Below are positions 53,819-63,165 of a stretch of 64,000 nucleotides of DNA, one piece after another. Below the pieces are notes generated by a model. It saw nothing but the letters and a program-made list of their open reading frames with translations, was not told where the DNA came from and did not search any database. A program made the translations under genes and the position numbers. Origin of the DNA: Collinsella sp. AM18-10 (GTDB lineage: Bacteria > Actinomycetota > Coriobacteriia > Coriobacteriales > Coriobacteriaceae); contig NZ_QRJO01000004.1 of the NCBI RefSeq assembly GCF_003471585.1, forward strand, positions 1 to 64,000. Reading direction: 5' to 3'. Every line of letters begins with the position of its first letter. The first letter of the stretch is position 1.

Positions 53819-56620
53819 GTGGCAAACGAGTATAAGCAGACGATGAATCTGCCCAAAACCGGATTTCCCATGCGTGCCGGTCTTTCCAAGTCCGAGCCCA
53901 AGCGACTCAAGGACTGGCAGGACAACAAGGTCTACGAGCAAGTTCTAAAGAAGAACGAGGGTCACAAGAAGTTCGTGCTGCATGACGGCCCTCCGTACGC
54001 CAACGGCCCGATCCACATCGGCCACGCCATGAATAAGATCTCCAAGGACATGATCAACCGTTACTGGATGATGCAGGGCTATGAGGTTCCCTTTGTCCCC
54101 GGTTGGGACTGCCACGGTCAGCCGATTGAGCACAAGGTCGAGGAGAAGCTCGGCACCGAGAAGTTCAACCAGACCTCCACGGCCAAGATCCGCGAGCTTT
54201 GCAATAAGTTCGCTGTCGAGAACATCGAGCTCCAGAAGGCCGGTTTCCGTCGCCTGGGCGTGCTCGGTGATTGGGACAACCCGTATCTGACGCTCTATCA
54301 CCAGCATGACGCCGCCGATATCGAGGTCTTTAAGGCCATGTTCGATAAGGGCATGATCTATCGCGGCCACAAGCCGGTTCACTGGTGCAAGCACTGCCAC
54401 ACCGCGCTGGCCGAGGCCGAGATCGAGTACTCCGACGAGACGAGCCCGTCCATCTTCGTGCACTTTGAGATGACCTCCAAGCCCGCCGGCCTCGAGAACT
54501 TCGACGGCCCGGTCGACTTCATCATCTGGACGACCACCCCGTGGACCATCCCTTCCGATCAGGCCGTTTCCCTCAAGCCCGGCGCCGCCTACGTCGCCGT
54601 TGAGCACGACGGCCGCGCCGAGGTCATGCTCGAGGACCTGGCTCCCAAGTGCTGCGAGGAGTTTGGCTGGGAGTACACCCCGGTCATGGTCGACGGCAAG
54701 CCCTATGTGGTTCCCGCCGAGACCTTCCACCACATCCACTACAAGCAGCCGATCTTTGACGGTGTCGAGGGCGTGGCGCTGCTGGCCGATTACGTCGGTG
54801 TCGATGACGGTACCGGTATCGTCCACAACTCGCCCGGCCACGGCGTCGATGACTACTTCGCCTGCCTCAAGGAGGGCATCACCGACATCTGCATGCCGGT
54901 CGATGACGACGGCAAGTTCTACACCGGCAAGGAGTTTGGCACCGGTGGCCCCTTCAGCGGTATGGACACCGATGAGGCCAACCCGCACATCATCGAGTTC
55001 CTGCGCGAGCACGGCACCCTGGTCCTCGAGAAGAAGATCACGCACAGCTATCCGCATTGTTGGCGTTGCAAGCACCCGGTGCTCTTCCGTGCTACCGACC
55101 AGTGGTTTGTCTCGATGGACAAGACCGGTCTGCGCGATCAGGCTGGCAAGGAGGTCCGCGAGAACGTCACGTGGTATCCGGCCCATGCCGCCAACCGTAT
55201 TGGCGCCATGGTCGAGCAGCGTCCCGACTGGTGCATCAGCCGTCAGCGTAACTGGGGCGTGCCGATCCCCAGCTACACCTGCGCCGACTGCGGCGAGAAG
55301 GTCATGAACGACGCCACACTCGACGCCGTCATCAACCTCTTCCACGAGAAGGGCTCCGACGCCTGGTTTACCGACGCTCCCCAGAGCTACCTGGGCGAGG
55401 CCTGCGTCTGCCCCAAGTGCGGCGGCCATCACCTTAAGGCCGATAAGGACATCCTCGACGTGTGGTGGGATTCCGGCGTCTCCTGGAAGGCCGTCTGCGA
55501 GTACCGTCCCGAGCTGGAGTATCCGGCGGATGTGTACCTTGAGGGCTCCGACCAGCACCGCGGTTGGTTCCAGAGCTCGTTGCTCACCTCGGTGGGCGCC
55601 AACGGCCACGCTCCGTACAAGGCGGTCGTCTCGCAGGGCTTCACCCTCGACGGCCAGGGCCGTAAGATGTCCAAGTCGCTTGGCAACGTCATCGACCCCA
55701 ATAAGGTCTGTGACGAGATGGGCGCCGACATCATCCGCCTGTGGGTCGCCTCGGTCGACACCAGCTCCGACGTTTCCATCGACCACGAGATTCTCGCTCG
55801 TACGTCCGATGCCTACCGTCGTTTCCGCAACACGCTGCGCTTCCTGCTCTCCGAGCTCGAGGGCCAGTTTGAGCCCGAGACCGACGGCGTCGCTTTTGCC
55901 GACCTGCTGCCGCTCGACAAGCTCATGGTTGCCCGTCTGACCCAGGTCCAGGCCGAGGTCGACGATGCTTACTCTTGCTACGAGTTCCCGCGCGCTTACC
56001 GTGCGCTTTACGACTTCGTGGTTACCGAGCTTTCCAACGTGTACCTCGACGCCCTGAAGGACCGTCTGTACTGTGAGAAGCCCGGCTCGCTCGAGCGTCG
56101 CAGCGCCCAGACCGTGCTCGCCGAGCTCTTCTCGATGCTCATGCGCGACCTGCAGCCGATCTTGTCCTATACGGTCGACGAGGCCATGGCCTATGCGCCC
56201 GCCGGCTGCGTCGATCACCAGAAGTACGCCGCGCTGCTCGATTGGTACAAGTCGCCCATCACGGTCGACGAGGCCAACGAGTTTGAGGGCGTGCTCGAGG
56301 CTTCACTCGAGCTCCGTAGCGTCGTGACCAAGGCCCTTGAGGATGCCCGCTCCGCCGGCACCTTCACCAAGAGCCAGCAGGTCCGCGTCAAGGCGGTCGT
56401 TCCCGCCGAAATGTATGCGCTGCTGACCGGCGACAAGGCCGTCGACCTGGCCGAGTTCTACATCGTCTCCGATGTTGAGCTTACCCAGGGCGAGGAGCTT
56501 TCTGTTGCCATCGATGCTGCCGAGGGCGAGTGCTGCGACCGTTGCTGGAACTACCGCACCACCGTCGGCGAGTACAACGGCCACGCTCACATTTGCAAGA
56601 GGTGTGCGAATGCCCTGTAG
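53819..56620 (+). CDS. ileS: Isoleucyl-tRNA synthetase
   Basis: It charges tRNA-Ile with isoleucine and edits valine. The GTG at 53819 follows AAAGGGG. The 933-residue protein has GPPYANGPIHIGHAMNK (HIGH motif), the editing domain (WTTTPWTIPSDQAVSL), RKMSKSLGN, and a carboxyl zinc finger CCDRCWNYR ... HICKRCANAL. It is regulated by the T-box in front and followed by a structured element. It is probably separate from lspA, which has its own 265-base leader. Confidence 0.96.
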   Translation: MANEYKQTMNLPKTGFPMRAGLSKSEPKRLKDWQDNKVYEQVLKKNEGHKKFVLHDGPPYANGPIHIGHAMNKISKDMINRYWMMQGYEVPFVPGWDCHGQPIEHKVEEKLGTEKFNQTSTAKIRELCNKFAVENIELQKAGFRRLGVLGDWDNPYLTLYHQHDAADIEVFKAMFDKGMIYRGHKPVHWCKHCHTALAEAEIEYSDETSPSIFVHFEMTSKPAGLENFDGPVDFIIWTTTPWTIPSDQAVSLKPGAAYVAVEHDGRAEVMLEDLAPKCCEEFGWEYTPVMVDGKPYVVPAETFHHIHYKQPIFDGVEGVALLADYVGVDDGTGIVHNSPGHGVDDYFACLKEGITDICMPVDDDGKFYTGKEFGTGGPFSGMDTDEANPHIIEFLREHGTLVLEKKITHSYPHCWRCKHPVLFRATDQWFVSMDKTGLRDQAGKEVRENVTWYPAHAANRIGAMVEQRPDWCISRQRNWGVPIPSYTCADCGEKVMNDATLDAVINLFHEKGSDAWFTDAPQSYLGEACVCPKCGGHHLKADKDILDVWWDSGVSWKAVCEYRPELEYPADVYLEGSDQHRGWFQSSLLTSVGANGHAPYKAVVSQGFTLDGQGRKMSKSLGNVIDPNKVCDEMGADIIRLWVASVDTSSDVSIDHEILARTSDAYRRFRNTLRFLLSELEGQFEPETDGVAFADLLPLDKLMVARLTQVQAEVDDAYSCYEFPRAYRALYDFVVTELSNVYLDALKDRLYCEKPGSLERRSAQTVLAELFSMLMRDLQPILSYTVDEAMAYAPAGCVDHQKYAALLDWYKSPITVDEANEFEGVLEASLELRSVVTKALEDARSAGTFTKSQQVRVKAVVPAEMYALLTGDKAVDLAEFYIVSDVELTQGEELSVAIDAAEGECCDRCWNYRTTVGEYNGHAHICKRCANAL

Positions 56621-56794
56621 GTTCCGCCGTTCTACCGAACGGCGGACCTGCCGACGCTGCGCGGGCCGCATTTGGACAATCTGACGTTCAATTTCAAGGG
56701 CGCGACCGAAAGGTCAGCGCCCTTTCATTTCACGTCACCTTGTCTCAAATGCGACCCGCTCGCTCATTTATGCTCTACCTGCGGTGTTTCCGTT
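56619..56794 (+). ncRNA. Copy B of an unrecognised structured 3' element (ileS)
   Basis: Starting within the stop codon: hairpin 56619-56649; identical box GCCGACGCTGCGCGG (56650-56664); 5' arm 56664-56679; TTCAA box; inner hairpin near 56694-56724 with GACC-GAAA-GGTC at its tip; 3' arm 56740-56756, pairing with the 5' arm with one bulge; then CCGCTCGCT (56756-56764) and GGTGTTTCCGTT (56783-56794). All parts lie in the same order and spacing as at 26449-26625, but the bases of the paired arms differ in concert. Function is unknown. Confidence 0.7.
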
Positions 56795-56885
56795 CTTGGG
56801 AGATTTGTCGCTTCTTGCTTGCGTCAAGGTATGATTATCTACTGCGTTAAACGGAATTCGATTGTTTTGAGGGTAGGGGATTGAT

Positions 56886-57485
56886 TTGAGTCGTACTGGG
56901 GATATGACGCCGCCTTTGGGTTGGCGGCTGGGTGTTGCTGGTGGTGTTGCGCTCGTTGTGCTGCTTGTTGACCAGCTGACTAAGCTTGCGGTTCGTGCCG
57001 TGGGCGATGCCCTGCATGTGACTGTTATCCCCGGTGTGATCGACTTTCTATTTGTCCGCAATATCGGTGCTGCCTTTAGCATGGGCGAGGGGCATGGCAT
57101 CGCGTTTGCCGTGCTGGCGTTGGCGGTCATTATCGCTATTGCCGTGTACCTCGTTCGTGCACCTCAGCTCGCCCATCTTGAGGTTGTGGGCATGGCGATG
57201 GTTGCGGGTGGTGCTATCGGTAACGCGATCGATCGTTTGGCCTTTGGCTTCGTGACCGATTTTATTGCCACCACCTTCATCGACTTCCCCGTCTTCAATG
57301 TGGCCGATATCGGCATTACGGTCGGTGTGGTGCTGGCGCTCTTCGGTTACATGTTCTTGAGCCCCGCGGCTCGTGAGGTCGATGCGACCGCCGAGCTTAA
57401 CGCCCGTGACGAGGCCCGCGCCAAGCGCAAGGCTAAACAACGTGGGGAGCGTGCCCGCAAGATTCGCGAAAGGACTGAGCGCTAA
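56886..57485 (+). CDS. lspA: Lipoprotein signal peptidase (signal peptidase II)
   Basis: It cleaves the signal peptide of prolipoproteins in the membrane. A TTG start at 56886 is given; ATG 56904 is an alternative. The 199-residue protein has four membrane segments and the aspartate pair in GNAIDRLAFGFVTDFI and FNVADIGITVG. The carboxyl end is an unusually long basic tail (DEARAKRKAKQRGERARKIR). Its stop overlaps the start of the pseudouridine synthase gene, the common lspA-rluD pairing. Confidence 0.93.
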   Translation: MSRTGDMTPPLGWRLGVAGGVALVVLLVDQLTKLAVRAVGDALHVTVIPGVIDFLFVRNIGAAFSMGEGHGIAFAVLALAVIIAIAVYLVRAPQLAHLEVVGMAMVAGGAIGNAIDRLAFGFVTDFIATTFIDFPVFNVADIGITVGVVLALFGYMFLSPAAREVDATAELNARDEARAKRKAKQRGERARKIRERTER

Positions 57486-58498
57486 TGGCCGACATCCATA
57501 TCCTTGTTGCCGACGATGCCGCTGGTCAGCGTCTTGACGCCTATCTGGGCGCCAATGACGGCTGCCCTACGCGCTCTGCCTGCGCACATCTGATTGAGGG
57601 TGGGGCCGTAGTGGTCAATGGCGAGACCTGCCTGTCCAAAAAGTACGCCGTGCGAGCCGGTGACCGTATTTCGGTTGATTTGCCCGAGCCGCACGATCCC
57701 ACCGACGTGATTCCCGAGGCCATCCCGCTCGACATTCGCTATGAGGACGACTACCTCATCGTGCTCTCCAAGCAGCGCGGCCTGGTGTGCCATCCTGCGC
57801 ATGGTCATGAGAGCGGTACGCTCGCGAATGCCCTGGTCTATCACTGCGGTATCGACCATCTGGGCACCGTGCAGGGCGAGGACCGCCCCGGTATCGTACA
57901 TCGTTTGGATCGCGATACCTCGGGTCTTATGCTTGCGGCAAAGGACGACGACACCCAGCGCGCGCTCCAAAATCTTATCCGTACGCGCACGCTCGACCGC
58001 CGCTACATTACGCTCGTTCACGGTCATATCGCCATGGATGAGGGCACCATTAACACCGGCATTGCCCGTTCTACACGTGACCGTGTCAAGATGGCGGTTT
58101 CCGATGATCCTTTTGCGCGCCAGGCCATCACGACCTTTAAGGTCCTTGAGCGCTTTGATTCCACGCGCTTTGATGACGGCTACACACTCGTTGAGTGTCA
58201 CCTGTTTACCGGTCGCACGCATCAGATTCGCGTGCACATGCGCCATATCAACCACGCCTGCGTGGGCGATCCGCTCTACGGTAAGTGCGATGCGCGTGCC
58301 GATCGGGGTCTGACCAGGCAATTCCTCCATTCCTGGCGCGTGGCGTTCGATCACCCCGTGACGGGAGAGCGCATTGAGTGCCGCGACGAGCTGCCGTGGG
58401 ATCTCGCCGCCGTCCTCGACGACTTAGCCCCGCGTTCGCTTGGTCGCACTGCTGCCGGCGACGAAATCGTACCGCAGCTCGGCCTGCTCGAAGCCTAG
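57485..58498 (+). CDS. RluA/RluD-family pseudouridine synthase
   Basis: The 337-residue protein has an S4 RNA-binding domain at the start (GQRLDAYLGANDGCPTRSAC ... GGAVVVNG) and the catalytic motif PGIVHRLDRDTSGLML with the nucleophile Asp. GRTHQIRVHMRHINHACVGD is the second signature. It makes pseudouridine in 23S rRNA or tRNA; the exact site is not predictable. It is translated with lspA (TAATG). Confidence 0.92.
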   Translation: MADIHILVADDAAGQRLDAYLGANDGCPTRSACAHLIEGGAVVVNGETCLSKKYAVRAGDRISVDLPEPHDPTDVIPEAIPLDIRYEDDYLIVLSKQRGLVCHPAHGHESGTLANALVYHCGIDHLGTVQGEDRPGIVHRLDRDTSGLMLAAKDDDTQRALQNLIRTRTLDRRYITLVHGHIAMDEGTINTGIARSTRDRVKMAVSDDPFARQAITTFKVLERFDSTRFDDGYTLVECHLFTGRTHQIRVHMRHINHACVGDPLYGKCDARADRGLTRQFLHSWRVAFDHPVTGERIECRDELPWDLAAVLDDLAPRSLGRTAAGDEIVPQLGLLEA

Positions 58499-58580
58499 CC
58501 AGTATTAGGTGGTTTCTTGAACTCGGTAAGCCTGCGGTAAGATATACGGTTGTTTACGTAACACGTTCCTGGGAGCCTGC

Positions 58581-59876
58581 ATGCTCGCCTTTTTACAAAC
58601 CAACACACCCATCGTGATCTTCAACCAGATCGTCGTCACGCTGCTCACGGTCTGCTTCTTGTACCAGGTGGTCTTCTTTGTCATCGGTGCTCTCCGCGGC
58701 GAGGTCGCGCCTCCCAAGGCCAAAAAACTCCACCGGTATGCCTTCTTTATCGCGGCGCATAACGAGGAGGCCGTGATCGCCAACCTCGTTCGCTCCATCA
58801 AGGACCAGGATTATCCGTCCGAGCTCATCGAGGTCTTCGTGGTCGCCGATGCCTGCACCGATAACACCGCGCAGCTCGCGCGCGAGGCGGGCGCCATTGT
58901 GTACGAGCGCAATGACCTGGCCCGTAAAGGCAAGAGTTGGGTCATGGACTTTGGTTTCGACCGTATCCTTAACGAGTATCCCGACACCTTTGAAGGTTAC
59001 TTTATCTTCGATGCCGATAACGTAATTTCCCGTGATTACGTTTCCAAGATGAACGACGCTTTTGACCAGGGTTTTCATGTGGTCACCAGCTACCGCAACT
59101 CTAAGAACTTTGGTAGTTCGTGGATCTCTTCGGCCAACGCCACGTGGTATCTGCGCGAGGCACGCTTCCTTAACAACGCGCGTAATATTTGCAAGACGTC
59201 CTGCGCTGTCTCGGGTTCGGGCTACCTCATTTCTGCCAGCGTGATCGAGGGTATGCACGGCTGGCAGTTCCACACGTTGACTGAGGACATTCAGTTCACC
59301 ACGTTCTGTGCCATTCACGGTATTCGCATCGGTTATGCACCGGCGGAGTTTTTTGATGAACAGCCCGTGACGTTCAAGGCTTCTTGGAAGCAGCGCATGC
59401 GTTGGACTAAGGGCTTCTACCAGGTGTTCTTTACCTACGGTAAGCACCTGGTCAAATCGGCCTTCCGCTATCATCGTTTTGCCGCCTACGACATGTTCAT
59501 GACGATCGCCCCGGGTATGCTGCTATCGCTCATCTCGATGCTCGCCAATGCGACCTTCCTCATTGTGGGTGGTCTTTCGCACGGCTTCTTGGCCACCGAG
59601 GTCGAGATGCAGGCGTGTGCCGCTTCGCTCATTATGACTTTTGCCATGATGTATCAGACGTTCTTTACCATGGCGCTACTTACGACCATCTTCGAGTACA
59701 AGCACATTCATTGCGCGCAAAAGTGGCGTTTGGTGACCAACCTGTTTACCTTCCCGATCTTTATGTTCAGCTATATCCCCATCACGGTGGCTGCACTGTT
59801 CCTCAAGGTCGACTGGGTCCCGACGCAACACGCCGTCAACGTTACCCTCGACGAGGTCATGCAGGGCGCAAAATAA
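58581..59876 (+). CDS. Membrane glycosyltransferase, family 2
   Basis: The 431-residue protein has a membrane segment at the start (IVIFNQIVVTLLTVCFLYQV), a GT2 domain with VVADACTDNTAQLAREAGA, FDADNVISRDYV and the processive-type KQRMRWTKGF (Q-x-x-R-W), and four hydrophobic segments at the end. This plan is that of polysaccharide synthases such as PgaC or cellulose/hyaluronan synthase relatives. The product is unknown. A promoter-like TTGAAC lies upstream at about 58516. It is a single gene followed by a hairpin repeat. Confidence 0.88.
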   Translation: MLAFLQTNTPIVIFNQIVVTLLTVCFLYQVVFFVIGALRGEVAPPKAKKLHRYAFFIAAHNEEAVIANLVRSIKDQDYPSELIEVFVVADACTDNTAQLAREAGAIVYERNDLARKGKSWVMDFGFDRILNEYPDTFEGYFIFDADNVISRDYVSKMNDAFDQGFHVVTSYRNSKNFGSSWISSANATWYLREARFLNNARNICKTSCAVSGSGYLISASVIEGMHGWQFHTLTEDIQFTTFCAIHGIRIGYAPAEFFDEQPVTFKASWKQRMRWTKGFYQVFFTYGKHLVKSAFRYHRFAAYDMFMTIAPGMLLSLISMLANATFLIVGGLSHGFLATEVEMQACAASLIMTFAMMYQTFFTMALLTTIFEYKHIHCAQKWRLVTNLFTFPIFMFSYIPITVAALFLKVDWVPTQHAVNVTLDEVMQGAK

Positions 59877-59884
59877 CCACCACC

Positions 59885-59925
59885 AAAACCACCACAAAGG
59901 GGACAGGCACCTTTGTGGTGGTTTT
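59885..59925. repeat. 41-bp hairpin repeat, copy 2 (inverted)
   Basis: It is the reverse complement of 53253-53293 except for one base, with core GGGGACAGGCACC and outer arms AAAACCACCA/TGGTGGTTTT. It stands 9 bases after the glycosyltransferase stop and is followed by T-runs, so it probably ends that transcript. Confidence 0.8.
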
Positions 59926-59957
59926 TGCTTTTGAGTGACTGCCACGGGAGGTGTTCA

Positions 59958-60380
59958 ATGGTCTATATTCCCTTTTGGATCTGCGCCTTTGCCGGTGCGG
60001 TGATTGATGTCCGTGAACGGCGGTTTCCCAACGCGCTTGCCGCCGCATGCGCCGTGGCGGCGTTTGCAGGCGTTTGGCTGGACAGGGGCTTGAACACGGC
60101 GCTTGACCACGCCGGTCCTGCCGTTATCGTGTACCTTTCCCTTGTGCTGACCGAGTCGCTTTGGCGGCGTTTCCGCCAGGCCCCCGGCATCGGCATGGGG
60201 GATGCCAAGGCGCTTTTCGCGCTTTGCACGCTCGACCCTCTGGGCGGCATCGTGGCATTTGCCGTCGCGCTCCTGGTCCTGGCCCTCTCCTGCCTCTTTA
60301 CAAAATCGCGCTCCCTGCCATTGCTCCCGTTTTTGGTGCCGATATTTGCCATAATCGAGGTCGTGGGCTGGACATTGTAA
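59958..60380 (+). CDS. Small prepilin peptidase-like protein (A24 family), 140 aa
   Basis: ATG 59958 follows GGGAGG. The two catalytic aspartates are in AGAVIDVRERRFPNAL and GIGMGDAKALF (GxGD motif), with about five membrane segments. The large amino-terminal methylation domain of PilD is absent, as in archaeal-type and CpaA-like peptidases. No pilin or secretion genes lie in the window, so its substrates must be elsewhere (possibly a Tad pilus). Confidence 0.85.
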   Translation: MVYIPFWICAFAGAVIDVRERRFPNALAAACAVAAFAGVWLDRGLNTALDHAGPAVIVYLSLVLTESLWRRFRQAPGIGMGDAKALFALCTLDPLGGIVAFAVALLVLALSCLFTKSRSLPLLPFLVPIFAIIEVVGWTL

Positions 60381-60411
60381 CCGATTGCGCATCCTTTTTA
60401 AGGAGCATGCC

Positions 60412-61659
60412 ATGGCAACTAATCAAGAAACGGCCGTCATTAAGGCGCGCATGGACCGCATTCCCGCGGCGTTGTCGCCCGAGCTGGTCGAGCGTATCGC
60501 CGCCGACCGCGCCTCGGGTGTCGTTAATCCTTATCGATGCTGCGACGACCAGGTCATTCGTCGTATAGATCGCGCTGCCGACAAAGGCACGCTTATGCGT
60601 CCGGCGTTTATGCGCGATACCGAAAAGATTCTTCATCTTCCTGCGTACACGCGTTATGCAGGCAAAACGCAGGTCTTTAGCTTTCGCAGCAACGACGACC
60701 TGTCGCGGCGCGGCCTTCATGTGCAGCTCGTCTCGCGCATTGCCCGCGATATCGGCCGTGCCCTGGGCCTCAACTGCGATTTGATCGAGGCGATTGGCCT
60801 GGGCCACGATTTGGGCCACACGCCCTTTGGCCATGCCGGCGAGCGTTTCCTCAACGATATCTATCACGAGCGTACGGGTCGTTATTTTTTCCATAACGTG
60901 CAGTCCGTCCGCGTGCTCGACGCGCTGTACGGCCGCAACGTGTCGCTCCAGACGCTCGACGGCGTGCTGTGCCATAACGGCGAGTACGAGCAGCGTGTCT
61001 TTGAACTTTCGGACATGGCGTCGTTTGACCAGTTCGACCGTACCGTCGAGGACTGCATTGCCACGGGCTATGGCGCGATCGAGCACCTGCGCCCCATGAC
61101 CCTCGAGGGCTGTGTGGTGCGTATCTCGGATATCCTCGCCTACGTCGGTCGTGATCGTCAGGACGCCATTGCGGCGGGCCTGCTGTCGCCCGACGCTTTT
61201 GACGATGGTCGGGGCGGCGCCTATAACAGCTGGATTCTCACGCACGCTTCCATCGATATCGTTGAGCATAGCTATGGCAAACCGCGTATCGAGATGAGCG
61301 AGGACCTGTTTGAGGAGATCCGCCGGGCGAAGCGCGAGAACTACGAGAAGATCTATAGCAAGGGCGGTATCGAAGGCGACTCCGAAGCGGAACTGCGTGA
61401 GGCCTTCGAAAAGCTCTACGACCGTTGCCTGCAGGATCTAAATAAAGGCGACGAGTTCTCTTACATCTTTAAGCATCATGTTTCGCGCATTGAGCAGCAG
61501 CTTTCCTACTACGATCGCACCTATGCCTGGCAGGACGACAAGGATCAGGCCGTCGTCGATTACATCGCAAGCATGACGGATGGTTATTTCTGCGAGCTGA
61601 CGAGCAAATTGTTCCCAGGTCTAAAGTTTCCGCACCGCACCTATATTAACGAACGGTAG
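60412..61659 (+). CDS. dGTP triphosphohydrolase-like HD-domain protein
   Basis: ATG 60412 follows AAGGAGC. The 415-residue protein has RYAGKTQVFSFRSNDD near the start and the HD motif IGLGHDLGHTPFGHAGERFL (about 128-147), typical of Dgt/SAMHD1-like dNTP triphosphohydrolases. The family breaks down dGTP or other dNTPs. The carboxyl part is helical and matches the Dgt C-terminal domain. It precedes rarA by 45 bases. Confidence 0.87.
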   Translation: MATNQETAVIKARMDRIPAALSPELVERIAADRASGVVNPYRCCDDQVIRRIDRAADKGTLMRPAFMRDTEKILHLPAYTRYAGKTQVFSFRSNDDLSRRGLHVQLVSRIARDIGRALGLNCDLIEAIGLGHDLGHTPFGHAGERFLNDIYHERTGRYFFHNVQSVRVLDALYGRNVSLQTLDGVLCHNGEYEQRVFELSDMASFDQFDRTVEDCIATGYGAIEHLRPMTLEGCVVRISDILAYVGRDRQDAIAAGLLSPDAFDDGRGGAYNSWILTHASIDIVEHSYGKPRIEMSEDLFEEIRRAKRENYEKIYSKGGIEGDSEAELREAFEKLYDRCLQDLNKGDEFSYIFKHHVSRIEQQLSYYDRTYAWQDDKDQAVVDYIASMTDGYFCELTSKLFPGLKFPHRTYINER

Positions 61660-61704
61660 TTCGTATCCTTTCGGTATACTGTTGGTTAACAACGATTTTG
61701 ATTA

Positions 61705-63069
61705 ATGCACGGGATGGCTATGGACGACCTTTTTTCTGCTTCGACGCGCGAGCGCTCCTTTAAAAATGCGCCGCTTGCGGTGCGTATGCGCCCCGATTCG
61801 CTCGACGAGTATGTGGGCCAGCAAAAGGCCGTCGGTAAGGGCTCGTGGCTGCGCGCCGCGATTGAGCATGACGTGCTGTCGAGCGTGATTCTGTACGGCC
61901 CGGCTGGCACGGGCAAGACGACGCTGGCCCACATTATCGCCAACCATACCAAGAGCGAGTTTGTCGAGGTCAGCGCCGTGACGGGCACTGTGAAGGACCT
62001 GCGCCGCGTAATCGATGAGGCTAAGACCCGTCTGAACACCTACGACCGCCGCACCATTCTGTTTATCGATGAGATCCATCGCTTCTCCAAGTCGCAGCAG
62101 GATGCCTTACTGCATGCGGTTGAGAACCGCACCGTCATTATGATTGGCGCCACGACGGAAAACCCGTACTTTGAGGTCAACTCGGCATTGCTCTCGCGTG
62201 GGCGTGTGGTAGAGCTTGAGCACCTGAAGGACGAGGATATCGCCATGCTCATTGAGCGTGCGCTCGAGGCACCGCAGGGTTTAAACGGTAAGTTCTCGGC
62301 CGATGAGGATACAGTCAAGACCATTTGCACGCTGGCCGCGGGTGATGCGCGCTCGGCGCTCACGACGCTCGAGCTTGCGAGTGAGATTGCCGTTACGCGT
62401 CCCGATACTGAGGGAACGCCAGCGCCGGCGGCCGGGGAACGCTATCCCATTACCGTGGATGACGTGAAGATCGCCAATCCACGTCGTGGGTTTTCGTATG
62501 ACAAAAACGGTGATATGCACTACGACATTATTAGCGCGTTCATCAAGTCCATGCGAGGCAGCGATCCCGATGCCACCATTTATTGGCTTGCGCGCATGAT
62601 CGATGCGGGGGAGGATCCCAAGTTTATCGCTCGCCGCATTATGATTCAGGCTTCCGAGGATGTTGGCAACGCCGACCCGCAGGCGCTTTTGGTGGCACAT
62701 GCCGCATTTAAATCTGCCGAGGTCATTGGCTATCCCGAGTGTCGCATCAACCTGGCTCAGGCTGCGCTCTATGTGTGCCTGGCGCCTAAGTCCAACGCGT
62801 GTGAGGCCTCGATCGATGCGGCGCTGGCCGATATCCACAGCAGTGGTCTTCGCGAGGTGCCCAGCTACCTGCGCGATCGTCACCGTCCCGGCAGCGACGA
62901 GTACGGTGTATACAAGTACCCGCACGATTATCCCGAAGGCTGGGTCGATCAGCGCTATTTGCCCGAGGGGTTGGAGCGCGGCGCGTTCTGGCAGCCTGCC
63001 GGCCGCGGTTGGGAAGAGTGGCGTGTGGAGCAAAGCGAGCGCGACCGTAGCGGCAACGCTCCCAAGTAG
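61705..63069 (+). CDS. rarA: AAA+ ATPase RarA/MgsA
   Basis: It acts at stalled replication forks and is related to clamp loaders. The start at 61705 is given; 61714 and 61720 are alternatives. The 454-residue protein has VRMRPDSLDEYVGQQKAVGK, Walker A LYGPAGTGKTTLA, Walker B LFIDEIHRF, and sensor ATTENPYFEVN; the MgsA C-terminal domain includes MRGSDPDATIYWLARMIDAG. Only about 60 bases separate it from the dGTPase-like gene. Confidence 0.93.
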   Translation: MHGMAMDDLFSASTRERSFKNAPLAVRMRPDSLDEYVGQQKAVGKGSWLRAAIEHDVLSSVILYGPAGTGKTTLAHIIANHTKSEFVEVSAVTGTVKDLRRVIDEAKTRLNTYDRRTILFIDEIHRFSKSQQDALLHAVENRTVIMIGATTENPYFEVNSALLSRGRVVELEHLKDEDIAMLIERALEAPQGLNGKFSADEDTVKTICTLAAGDARSALTTLELASEIAVTRPDTEGTPAPAAGERYPITVDDVKIANPRRGFSYDKNGDMHYDIISAFIKSMRGSDPDATIYWLARMIDAGEDPKFIARRIMIQASEDVGNADPQALLVAHAAFKSAEVIGYPECRINLAQAALYVCLAPKSNACEASIDAALADIHSSGLREVPSYLRDRHRPGSDEYGVYKYPHDYPEGWVDQRYLPEGLERGAFWQPAGRGWEEWRVEQSERDRSGNAPK

Positions 63070-63165
63070 GCCATTGGCGCCTCGCGCATTCCCTTTGGGT
63101 ATCTTTGCCCTTCTTTGGGGTACCATGAAAAAACGTCTGTATTTCGATTCCTTCGGGAGGCTTGT

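Noticed and set aside
53945..56218. 757-codon antisense frame opposite ileS
   Set aside because: Shadow of the ileS coding frame; no start signal or recognisable domain.
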